The translations under genes were made by a program, and so were the position numbers. From assembly GCA_046351455.1 (NCBI GenBank), contig JAXLYM010000030.1, positions 1-64,000 on the forward strand: a stretch of 64,000 bases of DNA, in the 5' to 3' direction. This stretch comes from JADJRH01 sp046351455 (lineage in GTDB: Bacteria; Myxococcota_A; Polyangia; Polyangiales; Polyangiaceae). This document shows, piece by piece, positions 24,925-35,600 of the stretch (within the stretch, counting starts at the first letter, position 1; each line of letters opens with the position of its first letter). The notes below the pieces were generated by a model, which saw only the letters and a list, made by a program, of their open reading frames with translations, had not been told where the DNA came from and did not search any database.

Positions 24925-27636
24925 CTACGTCGCGTCGGTCATGCCCTTCAGCTTCACGAGGAGCTGCAGCGCCTCCATCGGCGACACGCGGTTGAGGTCC
25001 ACCGCGCGCAGCAGATCCAGCGCTTGTGAGGCGCCGCTGCCGAGCTGCGTCGGTCTCCCGGCGGGGGCTCCGAAGAGGTCCATCTGAGCCTCGTTCACCT
25101 TGTTGCGGGCGCGCATCGAGGCTTGTTTTCCCGAGGGGAGCGGCGCTCCGCTCTCCAGCAAGGACAGGATGCTCCGCGCCCTCGCGAGCACGCCCTCCGG
25201 CAAGCCCGCCAATCGAGCGACCGCGACGCCGTAGCTGCGGCTCGCGGGGCCGCTCATCAGCTTGTGCAGGAAGACGATGTCTTCGCCGTGCTCGCGCGCG
25301 GAGACCGAATGATTGGCCACGCGCGGGCGCTTCACCGCGAGCTCCGTCAGCTCGTGATAATGCGTCGCGAACAAGGCGCGACAACGCACCACCTCGTCGA
25401 GGTGCTCGGCCACCGCCCACGCGATCGCGAGGCCGTCGTACGTGCTCGTGCCGCGGCCGATCTCGTCGAGGATCACGAGCGATCGCGGCGTCGCCTGGCG
25501 CAGGATCGCGGCCGTCTCGCGCATCTCCACCATGAAGGTGCTCTCGCCGCGCGCCACGTTGTCGCTGGCGCCGACGCGCGAGAGGATGCGGTCCACGAGG
25601 CCGATGCTCGCGGCCTTCGCCGGCACGTACGAGCCCGCCTGCGCGAGCAACACGATGTGCGCGACCTGCCGCATCAACGTCGACTTGCCGGCCATGTTCG
25701 GGCCCGTCACGAGCCACAAGCGCTCGCCCGCCGTGTCGAGCACCGTGTCGTTCGGCACGAAGCGCCCCGCCGCGGCGTAGCGCTCCACCACCGGATGCCG
25801 GCCGTCCTCGATCGCGATGCGCTCGCCCGCGTTCACGTCGGGGCGCGCGTAGTCGTGCCGGTGCGCGATGTCGGCCAGCGCGCTCGCCACGTCCCACGCC
25901 GCGAGGCGCTCCGCGAGCGTGCGGATGCGGCCCGCCTCCTTCGCGACCGCGCGCACGAGGCCGTCGAAGATCTCGATCTCCCGCTCCAGCGCGCGCGCCT
26001 CGGCGTGCTCCACCTTGTCGGCCAATTCGTCGAGCGCGTCCGTCGTGTACCGCTCGCCGCCCGCGATCGTCTGCTTGCGCCGCCAGTCCTTCGGCGCCTT
26101 CGCGAGGTGCGTCTTCGTCACCTCGATGTACCAGCCGAACACGCGCGTGTACCGGATGCGCAACGACGGGATCCCCGTGCCCTCGCGCAGCTCGCCTTCG
26201 AGCGCCGCCATCCGCGCCGCGCCGTCTTTTTGAAGCGCCCGCAGCTCGTCGACCTCGCGATCCGCCCCGTCGCGCAGAATGCCACCTTCGCGCGCGAGCG
26301 GCGGCGGCCTCTCCACCAGCATGCGCGACAGCACCTCCGCGACGTCGCTCACCTCGTCGACCGAGACGCCGAGCGCCTCGCCCGCGGACGGCTCCGGGAT
26401 CGAGCGGATCGCGGCCTTCGCGATCGGCGCCGCGAGCAATCCGTCGCGCAGCGAGCCGAGATCGCGCGGCGTCGCCTCGCGGATGAGCGCGCGCACCGTG
26501 AGCCGCTCCAGATCGCCGATGCGCTGCAGCGCCTCGCGCAGGTCCTCGCGGGCGCGCGCGTGCATCACGAACAGCTCCACCTCGTCGAGCCGCCGCCGGA
26601 TCTGCGCCACGTCGTAGAGCGGCGCGAGCAGCCGCCGGCGCAGCAAGCGAGCGCCCGCGGGCGTCACGGTCGTGTCCATCACGTCGAGCAGCGAGCCTTT
26701 TTTCCCGCCGTCCGAAGCGCGCACGATCTCCAGATGCGCCTGCGCCACCTCGTCGATGCGCAGCGACTGCACCGGATCGTACGGCGTGATCCGCCGCACG
26801 GGGATGGACGCGCCCGGCGTGCACCGCTTCGCGAACCGCAGCGCACGCGCGGCCGCGCGCACCGCGACGAGCGGATGATCCTGGCGCGCCTGCGCGGCGA
26901 TCGGCTCGTCCACGGCCGCGTCGATGAGCGCGTCCACGCCTTCGTCGTCGAGCGCGTCGTCGCTGCGAAACGCCGCCCGCGGGAGCACCGTGCGCGCGGC
27001 CGCCGTGAACGAATCCGCGCCCGGTCCGAGCAGCACCTCGCGAGGCTCCGCGCGCGCGATCTCGGCGAGCAGCGTCGCCGCGTCCGGCGCCACCGCCGCG
27101 GAGAGCTCGCCCGTCGACAGATCGAGCAGCGCGATGCCCCAGCCCGAGGACGCGTCGTTCGAGGTGGCCACCATCGGCAGCGCAGTGCTCACCCCTGCGG
27201 CCGGCTCGATCGCGACGAGGTAGTTGTTCGCGCGCGCGTCGAGCTGCCCTTCGTCCGTGATGAGGCCGGGCGTGACGACGCGGACGACCTGCCGCGGCAC
27301 GATGCCCTTCACCTTCGACGGATCGGCCATCTGCTCGCAGATCGCGACTTTGTGGCCGTACGACAGCAGCTTCGCGATGTACCCGTGCGCGGCGTGGTGC
27401 GGCACGCCGGCCATCGGGATCGGATCCGGCCCGTCCTTCTCGCGCGCGGTGAGCGTGAGGTTGAGCAGCTTCGAGACGAGGACGGCGTCCTCGTGGAACA
27501 TCTCGTAGAAGTCGCCCATCCGGAAGAACAGGATCGCGTCCGGGTGCGCGCGCTTCGCCTCGTCGTGCTGGCGCATCACCGGCGTGAGGCGCTTTTCCTT
27601 GTCCTTGTCCTTCGGCTCTTTCGACGCGGGCGGCAC
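24925..27636 (-). CDS. mutS: DNA mismatch repair protein MutS
   Basis: 903-residue mismatch sensor. The mismatch-binding domain starts LTPVMRQHDEAKR and contains the GDFYE (Phe-x-Glu) motif that intercalates at mispairs. Connector, core and clamp regions follow. The ATPase domain has Walker A VTGPNMAGKSTLMRQ, Walker B LVILDEIGRGTST, and FATHYHEL. The C-terminal helix-turn-helix dimerisation segment is present (RLAGLPEGVLARARSIL). Start is taken as GTG at VPPASKEPKD; the ATG at 27576 lies inside the conserved TPVM region and would truncate it. The frame stays open much further upstream, but that part is arginine-rich noise. No mutL neighbour. Confidence 0.95.
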   Translation of the reverse strand: MPPASKEPKDKDKEKRLTPVMRQHDEAKRAHPDAILFFRMGDFYEMFHEDAVLVSKLLNLTLTAREKDGPDPIPMAGVPHHAAHGYIAKLLSYGHKVAICEQMADPSKVKGIVPRQVVRVVTPGLITDEGQLDARANNYLVAIEPAAGVSTALPMVATSNDASSGWGIALLDLSTGELSAAVAPDAATLLAEIARAEPREVLLGPGADSFTAAARTVLPRAAFRSDDALDDEGVDALIDAAVDEPIAAQARQDHPLVAVRAAARALRFAKRCTPGASIPVRRITPYDPVQSLRIDEVAQAHLEIVRASDGGKKGSLLDVMDTTVTPAGARLLRRRLLAPLYDVAQIRRRLDEVELFVMHARAREDLREALQRIGDLERLTVRALIREATPRDLGSLRDGLLAAPIAKAAIRSIPEPSAGEALGVSVDEVSDVAEVLSRMLVERPPPLAREGGILRDGADREVDELRALQKDGAARMAALEGELREGTGIPSLRIRYTRVFGWYIEVTKTHLAKAPKDWRRKQTIAGGERYTTDALDELADKVEHAEARALEREIEIFDGLVRAVAKEAGRIRTLAERLAAWDVASALADIAHRHDYARPDVNAGERIAIEDGRHPVVERYAAAGRFVPNDTVLDTAGERLWLVTGPNMAGKSTLMRQVAHIVLLAQAGSYVPAKAASIGLVDRILSRVGASDNVARGESTFMVEMRETAAILRQATPRSLVILDEIGRGTSTYDGLAIAWAVAEHLDEVVRCRALFATHYHELTELAVKRPRVANHSVSAREHGEDIVFLHKLMSGPASRSYGVAVARLAGLPEGVLARARSILSLLESGAPLPSGKQASMRARNKVNEAQMDLFGAPAGRPTQLGSGASQALDLLRAVDLNRVSPMEALQLLVKLKGMTDAT

Positions 27637-27835
27637 GCGCGGGGGGATAGTCCCAAGCGCCGTTCGGGTCCATGGCCGAGCGCGCGGTTCGGCGCCGTCC
27701 GGTGGAGAGCGTGACGTCGCGCGCCGCCGGGTGGGGCGTGTCACCGCGTTTTTCGGCCCCCGCGTCGCGCGCGAAACGTCGCAAAAATGAGGCCGGGAGG
27801 TTGAAAAGGGACGCGGGGCATTGGACGATGGCGCC

Positions 27836-28669
27836 ATGTCTCTCCGTGCCCTTCGCTTTCCCCGCGTGACCGCCGCCCGATCGGCCTTCGTGGCCGCCGT
27901 GACGACGAGCGCGCTCGTGACCGGGACGCTCCCCGCGGCCGCCCAGACCCCCGCGCCCACGCAGACGACCGCCGCCCCGCAGGGCACCGCGCCCCCGGCC
28001 CCGACGCAGACGTGGTATCCGCAAGGGGCGTATCCGCAGCAAGGGTATCCGCAGGGGGCTTATCCGCAACCTGGCTATCCGCAGCAAGGGTATCCGCAAC
28101 CCGGCTATCCGCAGGGTGCCTATCCGCAGCCTGGTTATCCGCAAGGTGCTTATCCGCAGCCGGGCTATCCGCCGGGCGCGTACCCGCAGCCGGGGTATCC
28201 GCAGCCTGGTTATCCGCCGGGCGCGTACCCGCAGCCGGGGTATCCGCAGGTTGCGCCGCCGGCGTATTACGGCGCGCCGGGGACGTACGGGCCGCCGGCC
28301 AAGCCGCATCACTACATCAACACGAAGGCCGTGGTGAGCGGCTCGGTGACGTTGGGCCTCGCGTGGGGCATCTCGTGCGCGGTGGCGGCGGTGGTGGGCG
28401 GCGGCCAGGGGTACGAGGCGCTGTACGTGCCCGTCGCGGGCCCGTTCATCGCGCTCGGGACGACCAACGTATTCAGCTCCATCAACGGCAATACGGAGAT
28501 CGCGACCGTGCTCATCCTGGATGGTGTCATTCAGGTGGGCGGCCTCGTGAGCTTGATCCTGGGCCTCACCGGCGATCGCTCCGGCAGCGACTGGGCCAAG
28601 CCGGCCTCTCCGCTGGTTCCGCAAGTGGCTCTCGGCGTCTCGCGCACGCAGCTCACCTGGACCTTCTGA
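27836..28669 (+). CDS. Exported YPQ-repeat protein with hydrophobic C-terminal half
   Basis: 277 residues. Signal peptide (to about residue 35, cleavage likely after AAA in LPAAAQTP). Then comes a Pro/Gln/Tyr/Gly repeat of five-residue units such as GYPQP and AYPQG, up to about residue 150. The C-terminal part has two to three hydrophobic segments (VSGSVTLGLAWGISCAVAAVVGGG, AGPFIALGTTNVF, IQVGGLVSLILGLTG). Tyr/Gln/Pro repeats of this sort are common in myxobacterial envelope proteins and may be disordered or cell-surface adhesive. I know of no function. Divergent from mutS. Confidence 0.82.
   Translation: MSLRALRFPRVTAARSAFVAAVTTSALVTGTLPAAAQTPAPTQTTAAPQGTAPPAPTQTWYPQGAYPQQGYPQGAYPQPGYPQQGYPQPGYPQGAYPQPGYPQGAYPQPGYPPGAYPQPGYPQPGYPPGAYPQPGYPQVAPPAYYGAPGTYGPPAKPHHYINTKAVVSGSVTLGLAWGISCAVAAVVGGGQGYEALYVPVAGPFIALGTTNVFSSINGNTEIATVLILDGVIQVGGLVSLILGLTGDRSGSDWAKPASPLVPQVALGVSRTQLTWTF
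28012..28256 (+). repeat. Tandem 15-bp codon repeat (YPQ region)
   Basis: About sixteen imperfect 15-bp units of TATCCGCAGCCTGGT type, encoding YPQPG/YPQGA. Likely length-variable between strains by slippage. Confidence 0.9.
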
Positions 28670-28791
28670 GCCGGTCCGTTGAAAGGGGGAGTCTTCCAGA
28701 CCCGGTGTCGTCGCGGTCCTGCGCGCACCTGACCACGAAAAAATCGTCGCTGCTCTGTAACCCGAGGGGGCCTCTCGCCACAGTCTCCCCC

Positions 28792-29526
28792 ATGAGCATC
28801 CTGAATCGACTTCGCACCGCCGGCTCGTTCCTGGGTCTCGTCTTCGCGGTCGCCGGCTGTGGTCACGCGCCGGAGGGAAGCTCGGTGCCAGCCGGCGACG
28901 GGCCGGGGAGCTCGGGAGAGACGTCACCGGCCACCCGAGCGGCCTCCGCGGGCGCGGAGCAGCCGTCCGTTCCAGGGGTGCCTCCGACGTCGAAGTGGGA
29001 GCTCGATCCGGAGAACTCCTCGGTTGGATTCGTCTGCAAGCACGTGCTCACCAACGTGCGCGGGATGTTCGCGAAGCCCTCCGGAACCGTCCTGCTGGAG
29101 GAGGCCACGCCAGCCAATTCCAAGGTCAACGTGACCATCGACGTGAACACGATCACGACGGGCGTCGAGGAGCGCGACACGCACCTCAAGGGGCCGGACT
29201 TCTTCGACGCGGCCAGGTACCCTGTGATCACGTTCGCCTCGGTCAGCGTCAGCAAGTCGAGCGCCACCTCGTATTCGGTGACAGGCAACCTGACCATGCA
29301 CGGAGTGACCAAGCCGGTGACGCTCGCGGTCACGGCCCCGCCGCCGTTCAACCACGCCGGGGGCATCCGCCGCGGCATCGAGGCCACCACGTCCGTCAAT
29401 CGGAAAGACTTCGGCCTCCGGTGGGAATTCCCCGGCGAAGGGGCCGGAGTCGTCGTGGGCGACAACATCAAGATCACGATTGACGCCGAGCTGGTGCTCC
29501 AGCCCGAACCTGGAAAAGGCGGGTGA
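28792..29526 (+). CDS. YceI-like lipoprotein
   Basis: 244 residues. Signal peptide and lipobox FAVAGC, followed by a Ser/Pro/Gly linker to about residue 60. A YceI/lipocalin-like beta barrel follows: WELDPENSSVGFVCKHVLTNVRGMF, THLKGPDFFDAARYPVITF, GNLTMHGVTKPVTLAV, and IEATTSVNRKDFGLRW are classic family segments. YceI proteins bind isoprenoid or other amphiphilic lipids in the periplasm. Stop overlaps the following hydrolase start (GTGA). Confidence 0.93.
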   Translation: MSILNRLRTAGSFLGLVFAVAGCGHAPEGSSVPAGDGPGSSGETSPATRAASAGAEQPSVPGVPPTSKWELDPENSSVGFVCKHVLTNVRGMFAKPSGTVLLEEATPANSKVNVTIDVNTITTGVEERDTHLKGPDFFDAARYPVITFASVSVSKSSATSYSVTGNLTMHGVTKPVTLAVTAPPPFNHAGGIRRGIEATTSVNRKDFGLRWEFPGEGAGVVVGDNIKITIDAELVLQPEPGKGG

Positions 29527-30359
29527 CGGTCAATCCCCTTCGCTTGCGCCTGTTTCTTTCGATCGCCGTGCTCTTCTTTTCGGCGGCAGGGTGCAGCTGC
29601 GAGCCGGCGCCTCCAGTTGGTTCGTCGTCGGCCGCGCTTCCGTCGTCGGAAATGCCATCCACAGGAACCTTCGCGCCTCCGCGGTCCGTGGGCACCACCG
29701 AGGGAGAGATCGCGGGCGTGCGCTACCTCGAGCGCATGACGGGCGGGGCACGGCCCGATGAGCGCGTGCCGATGATCGTCGCGCTGCACCCCATGGGCGG
29801 AGACCCGGCGGACCTCCTGCCGCTGTTCTTGCCCTACCGCCGCCGCGCCCGGCTCATTCTCCCGTACGGCCACCCGAGCGGCGGAATGTACCTCTGGTAC
29901 GACTCCGTCCGCGACGATGTCGCCGCCCCGCTGGTCACGCAGGAAGCCGATCGGATCGCCGCCGCGATCGCCGCTCTGGTCGCGGTCCGCCCCACGATCG
30001 GTAAGCCTCTCGTCACCGGCTTTTCGCAAGGCGGCATCCTGACATTCGCACTGGCCATCACCCATCCCGAGGCGCTGGCGGCGGCCTTCCCCATCAGCGG
30101 GTTGCTCCCGTTGTCGCTTTACCCGTCGACGGCGATGATCTCGGGGCCACATCCCGCGCCGCTGCCGCCGATCACGGCTTTCCACGGCGCCGCCGACATG
30201 GCAGTGCCGACCCAGGGAGCGCGCGATTCGATCGCCGAGCTGCGGCGGGCCGGATTCGCCGCGGAGCTGCGCGAGTACCCCGGAGTCGAGCACGACACTT
30301 CCGACGAGGAAATGCGCGAGATCCTGGAGCGGATCGGACAGGCCGCCGACGGCCGGTGA
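29523..30359 (+). CDS. Alpha/beta-hydrolase lipoprotein (phospholipase/carboxylesterase type)
   Basis: 278 residues, GTG start overlapping the YceI gene stop. Signal peptide with lipobox FSAAGC. The catalytic triad is visible: Ser in TGFSQGG, Asp in HGAADMAVP, His in GVEHDTS. Oxyanion strand is VALHPMGGDP. The overall layout is that of the phospholipase/carboxylesterase (Abhydrolase_2) family, which cleaves esters. Pairing with a lipid-binding YceI protein hints at lipid handling at the envelope, but this is inference. Confidence 0.88.
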   Translation: MTVNPLRLRLFLSIAVLFFSAAGCSCEPAPPVGSSSAALPSSEMPSTGTFAPPRSVGTTEGEIAGVRYLERMTGGARPDERVPMIVALHPMGGDPADLLPLFLPYRRRARLILPYGHPSGGMYLWYDSVRDDVAAPLVTQEADRIAAAIAALVAVRPTIGKPLVTGFSQGGILTFALAITHPEALAAAFPISGLLPLSLYPSTAMISGPHPAPLPPITAFHGAADMAVPTQGARDSIAELRRAGFAAELREYPGVEHDTSDEEMREILERIGQAADGR

Positions 30360-30635
30360 CTCCGGTCGACCGCACGGGTGCACAGTCTGTTACCGGGCGC
30401 AGACTGGCATCCTGCTCGGCCCATCCGTGGCTCCCGAAGATGCTGACGGGCGCGGCTCAAAAGCCGAACATCGTCTTCCTCGACTTCCTCGACCCGTATC
30501 TCTGCTGCACCATCATCGCGAGGAATTGAGTCGCCCGCCGGTGCGCGAATTCGTCCGCGGGGCCCTGTCCGGGGGGGCCGGATGAAGGTATGGTCCGCGC
30601 TCCCTTCGAGCGGCGATGGCCAGAGGAGAGCGCAC
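30360..30635. other. Intergenic stretch with a gene-remnant-like small frame
   Basis: Non-coding 276 bp. It contains a 29-codon open frame at 30440-30529 (start MLTGAAQKPNIVFLDFLD) with hydrophobic residues and two adjacent cysteines. It could be the tail of a decayed gene; it has no ribosome binding site that stands out. Confidence 0.3.
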
Positions 30636-31040
30636 ATGGCGAGAGTGACCGGGATCGGCGGCGTCTTCTTCAAGAGCAAAGGTGACAAGGCGGCGCTCGC
30701 CGCCTGGTACCAGAAACACCTGGGGATGCCGCTCGAAGGCTTCGGCGGCGCCGTCCTCCGCTGGCCGAACGACACGGCCGAAGACAAGGGCCTCACCGTG
30801 TGGCACGTCGCCGCGGCCGACAGCAAGTGGTTCAGTCCGAGCGACGCGTCCTTCATGATCAACTACCGAGTCGACGACCTCGTCGCGCTCCTCGCCCAGC
30901 TCCGCGAAGGAGGCGTGGAGATCGTCTCTGGCCCCGAGTCGCACGAGAACGGCAAATTCGCCTGGATCCTGGACCCGGACGGCAACAAGATCGAGCTGTG
31001 GGAGCCCAAGCTCTGGGACGACAAGAACAAGGGCGCTTGA
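30636..31040 (+). CDS. VOC-superfamily (glyoxalase-like) protein
   Basis: 134 residues in one vicinal-oxygen-chelate module: VTGIGGVFFKSKGDKAALAAWY at the start, FMINYRVDDLVALLAQL in the middle and FAWILDPDGNKIELWEP at the end, which carries the usual metal-binding Glu. Members can be glyoxalases, dioxygenases or resistance proteins; no substrate can be assigned. GAGGAG lies seven nt before the chosen ATG, which settles the start over the in-frame ATG at 30582. Confidence 0.9.
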   Translation: MARVTGIGGVFFKSKGDKAALAAWYQKHLGMPLEGFGGAVLRWPNDTAEDKGLTVWHVAAADSKWFSPSDASFMINYRVDDLVALLAQLREGGVEIVSGPESHENGKFAWILDPDGNKIELWEPKLWDDKNKGA

Positions 31041-31138
31041 GCTCGAAGCCGGCTCTCGGCGCTTGTGTTTCCGCTTCGATCGGCGATCATGGTCGGCGTC
31101 ACGCGTCGTGTCCGGGCCCTTTTTCAGGCGGGTGGTCG

Positions 31139-31954
31139 ATGGTCGTCTCCGAGAGGAATAGAACGCTGCTCGCTCGCTTCATGGGGCTCCTCTCCGCGCC
31201 GCTCCTCGCGCTCGGGGTGAGCGCGTGCGGTTCGCCCGCCACGACTCCCGTGCACGCTCCGGGAGGGCCCGGCGGCGCTCCCCAAGCCGGCCCGAACGCC
31301 GCGCCCGAGGCCGGGGAGCCGAACGCGCCCTCCGGCGTCACCGTGCGCGACGCGGCGTCCGGCTTTCAGATGACGTTGCGCGCCGGAGAGAAGCGCGTCT
31401 GCAGGATGGTGCCGGCCGGCGAGGAGAACCCGGCGGCGTGCGCCGGCTTCAACCTGGACCGCTTTCGAGAGGCCTTCGCGCAGAAGAAGCCGCGCGGCGG
31501 ACAGCGGGTCGTGTCGCTCGCGATCGTCCGCTTCAAGGGGTGGAACGTCATCACGTCGGTGATCCTCCAGCCCGGCCCCATCAACTTCAACAACCCGAAG
31601 GCCCGCGACGCCTACGTCTTCGGCATGCGCGAGGGCGTCGCCGAGAAGAACCCGAACGCCTTCGTCCACGGAGACTCGGAGTCGGAGCCGTATTCCTTGG
31701 TGGCGATCGACGGGCACACCGGCGTCAAGGTGCGCGTGGAGCGCGTGGAGGCGGACGGGACGCCCTCGACTTCGCAGCTCGCCCGGTGGATCACGTACTC
31801 GTTCTCCGGCAAAGTCGGCGTCCTCATGACGAGCTTCGTGGCCAGCGCGCAGCACTACGCGGAGCTCTCGCGCTTCGCCGACGCGAGCATGAATACGGTT
31901 CGTATGCAGTTGGAGTCCGAGGCGTCGAAGAACTTCGCGCTGCTGGACCTCTGA
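31139..31954 (+). CDS. Lipoprotein of unknown function
   Basis: 271 residues. Signal peptide and lipobox LGVSAC, followed by a Gly/Pro/Ala linker to about residue 60. The soluble domain (65-271) has no motif I can name; visible segments are GFQMTLRAGEKRVC, VVSLAIVRFKGWNVITSVIL and KVGVLMTSFVAS. The shape suggests a mixed alpha/beta domain. Start chosen by the signal peptide; the ribosome binding site is weak. Convergent with the gene at 31961. Confidence 0.78.
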   Translation: MVVSERNRTLLARFMGLLSAPLLALGVSACGSPATTPVHAPGGPGGAPQAGPNAAPEAGEPNAPSGVTVRDAASGFQMTLRAGEKRVCRMVPAGEENPAACAGFNLDRFREAFAQKKPRGGQRVVSLAIVRFKGWNVITSVILQPGPINFNNPKARDAYVFGMREGVAEKNPNAFVHGDSESEPYSLVAIDGHTGVKVRVERVEADGTPSTSQLARWITYSFSGKVGVLMTSFVASAQHYAELSRFADASMNTVRMQLESEASKNFALLDL

Positions 31955-31960
31955 GGGGCC

Positions 31961-32485
31961 TCAGCGCTTTCCGGAAGGCGGAATGGAGCGCGGTCCGGCG
32001 GGGGGACCGGAGCGCGGTCCGCTGGCGGGGCCGGAGCTCGGTCCGCCGGTCGCGCCGGAGCTCGGGCCGGGGGCGTTCAGCCTGAGGAACTCGCGCAGGC
32101 GCAGGCGCTCGGTCTCGTCGAGCAGCGGATCCACCGCGGCCGTCAGCGAGATCTCGGTCGTGAAACACTTGCGCTTCGGGTTCTGGGACTGAACGAGGAT
32201 GTCCTCCACCTGGCGTCGAAAAGGCACGTTGCCGGGCGACACGAGGCACGCGTTGAACCCGAGCATCGGATTGTCGCGGCGCATGATCCACACGATGGTG
32301 TCGGCGATCGGCTTCGTGAACATGCCGGTCACGCAGCGCCAGTCCGTGATGAACACGAGCGGCTCTTTCGCCTGGCCGACGAGGCGACGGATCTCCAGGG
32401 TGAAGGCGGTCAGATCATCCGCGGTGAGGGGCTCCGCATAGACCACCTCGATCAGCTTTCCCTGGCTCCGCTGCACCATCATCAT
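31961..32485 (-). CDS. Uncharacterised protein with STAS-like fold, Gly/Pro/Ser tail
   Basis: 174 residues from the chosen ATG (MMMVQRSQGKLIEVVYAEPL). Residues 1-135 look like a small alpha/beta domain of the SpoIIAA/STAS-like kind common in Myxococcota (EPLVFITDWRCVTGM, GFNACLVSPGNVPFRRQVEDIL). The tail (about 140-174) is GPSSGATGGPSSGPASGP-type low complexity. The two following in-frame ATGs are equivalent choices; an upstream ATG at 32527 adds an Arg-rich leader. The STAS link is a guess from pattern. Confidence 0.68.
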   Translation of the reverse strand: MMMVQRSQGKLIEVVYAEPLTADDLTAFTLEIRRLVGQAKEPLVFITDWRCVTGMFTKPIADTIVWIMRRDNPMLGFNACLVSPGNVPFRRQVEDILVQSQNPKRKCFTTEISLTAAVDPLLDETERLRLREFLRLNAPGPSSGATGGPSSGPASGPRSGPPAGPRSIPPSGKR

Positions 32486-32600
32486 GAGCGTTCGGCCAAC
32501 GTACCACGAGCGGACTCGGCTCCTCATGGCAAAACTGCCGAGTTTGCCCCCGAGATACCGTTTGTGGTGTGAACTGTCCGAATGCGGACAGGAAAAGAGG

Positions 32601-35600
32601 TCAGTAGAACTGACGCGCCGTGGAGACGCTGGAGAGGCTCACCGTGAGGAGGCCCTGGAGGTTGCCGTCGGTGACGGCGAGCTCTCCCGTCGGCGGGACG
32701 TAGCGAATCCCGATCGGGGCGATGTCGCGCGTGTCGGTGAGGAGCGTGACGGTGAGCGGGGTGAATGCGCCCGTCGTCGTGACGCGGAACTGCGTGTCGC
32801 GCTGCGGGCGGTTCGGATCGGCCTTCTTGTCGATCGGGCGCTTGAAGCTCGGCTGCGTGTTCTTGCCGTCGATCACCGCGAAACGGAGCTGCTGGTTGAT
32901 GAACGCGGTCGGCGCCCCGTCCTTCACCGTGAGGATGCGCTCGAGCTTGTCGCCCGTGGTCGCGTCGGTCACGGTCGTCGTCTTGCGCTCGGTGCGCATC
33001 GCGCGGCCGTTCACGCGCTCCTTGTACGGCTCGCAGCTCGTGCGGCACGCGCCCGTCACCGGATCCGGCACGGTGTGGTGCAGGAAGCCGGACGACGTGC
33101 CGACCACCGTCCACTGATCGCCGGGGCGCACGCCGTAGTTCACGAACGTGGGGAAGCAGCACTTCGCCATGCGGAGCCCGGACGGCTTCACCTCCTCCCC
33201 GGACGCGTTCACCGCGGCCGTGTCCTCGAGCACCAGGCGATCCTGGTAGGCCTCGCCGATCACGAAATCGCGGCCGTTCAAGGGGGCGTCGGCGTCGCCG
33301 AACACCACGCGGCACTCCTCGAAGGTGCACTGATCCGCGGTGTCCTCCGCCTCCAGCGCGACCTTCCACCACACGCTGTCCTGGTCGGGCAGGGCGTTGC
33401 CGAGCTCCACGCGATCGGCGCGATCGTAGGACTCCGCGTCGAGCGTGCTCGCGGCGGCGCCCTCCGCGACGAGCTGGTCGCGCACGGCCCCGCGGCTCTG
33501 CACGCCGCCGTCGCAGAAGGCCGCGCTGGCGTCGTAGATGCCGTCCGGGAAGGCCGGATCCGGCGCGCCGGTCGTGGTGACGCGCAGCTCCGCGGCGACG
33601 AGGCCGAGGCGCGGCAGCGGGCCCTCGAACGTCACCGTCCACGACTGGTTCACGTTCTGCGCGCGCGGCGTCTCCAGGTTCAGCGCGACGAGGTTGGTCG
33701 CGCCGTCGCCGGCCGCGCCGAATTCGTCGGCCGTGAGCAGCGTGCTCGACACCGAGAGGAGCGGGCGCTCGCCGGTCGTGGGCAGCGTCGCGCGGATGCT
33801 CGGGATCGTCGCGTCGCCCGTCGGATCCAGGTACGAGCCGTTCTTGTCGAAGGCCAGCGGGAGCTGCGTGATCCCCGGCGCGTTGTTGCCGACCTGCGTG
33901 TTGTTCAGGAAGTACGCGGAGCCGCGCAGCGTGTTGGGCTGCACCTCGTTGCACGACAGCTCGTCCGTGCCGCTCCACGACTCGTAGCAGGTGTGCGTGG
34001 TGCCGACGGGCTCCGTCGAGACGAAGGGCGCGGCCGTGAAGTCCGAGCTGTCGCACACCGCGTCCGTCTGGTTCGCGGAGGCCTTCGGCTTGGATTTGGG
34101 GCGCTCGCAGAGGTGCGTCGCGGTGTCGGGATCGGCGGCGTCGAACTTGGGGCACGTGTACTCGGCGCGGCACGTGGGGTTCGCCTTGGTGCACGTGGGC
34201 GCGGCGCAGCCGAGCAGGCCGTCGTACGGATCGTCGGGGATGCGGCACGGGGCGTCGAAGTCCTCGATGTCGACCACCTCGATCTGCCCGCTCGTCAGCA
34301 GCACGAAGTTGAACGAGCCGCGCAGCTTGTACGGGCCGGCGCCGGCGCTGTAGTCGGACTCGGCGCGGTAGAGCGTGCCGGGATCGACCTCGCACGTCGT
34401 GCCCGTCGCGGCGTCCGCGCACGTCTGCGCGAGCGGATCCGCGTTGCACAGCGTGCCCTCCGGCGCGACGCCGGCGCTGTTTCCGCCGACGATCTTGCCC
34501 GGGAGATCCTGCGCGACGTCGCGCTGCGCGACCACCATGTCGCGGGGCGCCGACGTGAAGCGGAGGCGATCCGGCGGGGTGAGCGGCGTCCACTCCGCGT
34601 GGGACCGCACGACCGGCGTGAGGCTGGTCGCGCCGTCGCTGACGTCGAACACCATGATGGTGCCCTCGCCGACGTCGTCCGCGTAGAGGAAGCGCTGCAG
34701 CGCCGCGGTGGGGCGCTCCGTGACGGAGAGGCGGCTCGTCGTCACGACGCGCGAAGGATCCGTCACCGAGGTCGCGACGAGCGGCGGCAGCTCCTTCGGC
34801 TTGCACGGCGACGTGAGGTCGAGCCGGTGCACCAGCGGCAGCGCGAGGTCCGCGACGTAGAGGCGATCGCCCGCGTACGCCATGCCCGCCGGCATCGCCT
34901 GGAGCGACGGATCGATCTGCGGCACCTCCACCTTGGGCGGGACGCACGCGACGCCGGGGGGCGGCTCGTACTGCGGCGGGTTGAGGATCGGGACCTGGTT
35001 GTCGAGGAGGACCCAGCGCTCGATGTGGCACGCGGGGAACGGCACCACCGGGATCGCCGGTTTGTCGTTGTCGGGGGCCGCTTCGTAGGCCGCGACGTCG
35101 CGCATGTAGCCGTCGTGCAGGTTCAAGATCTCCTGCGCGTCGAGGATCGCGACGCCGCCGAGCGAGGGCAGGGGCACCGCGATCTTCTGCCGGCCGTGCT
35201 GCTCCTGCGAGAGGTCGCCGAGGCGCTGGAGCTGCGGGTAGGCGAGCGGGTTGCCCGCCGCGTCGACGGCGTCTCCGTTCTTGACTTGCCCGTCTCCGGC
35301 GCAGGACGAGAGGAGGTCGGCGTCGTCGAGATCTTCGAGCAGGATCGGCTCCCCCGGGGCGCCCGGGAGCGCGCACGAGGGCCACGTGGAGAGGTGAGGC
35401 GCCGGGTCGTGCGAGACCTCTTCCCCCGAGTTGCGGCGCACGAGGAGGCTCGACGGGATCGCGTAGATCGCCTCTTTTCCGACCTCCGCGGACGTGACGA
35501 ACGTCGCCGTGCTGCCGGGCGTGGAGACGATGCCGACCGGCTGCGCGCCGACGGGGAGGAAGTTGGGGCCGGGGATGCTCGGATCCTGATCGATGAGCCA

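Noticed and set aside
28012..28256. Possible CRISPR-like repeat array
   Set aside because: Repeats are 15-bp codon units without spacers and translate to YPQ repeats.
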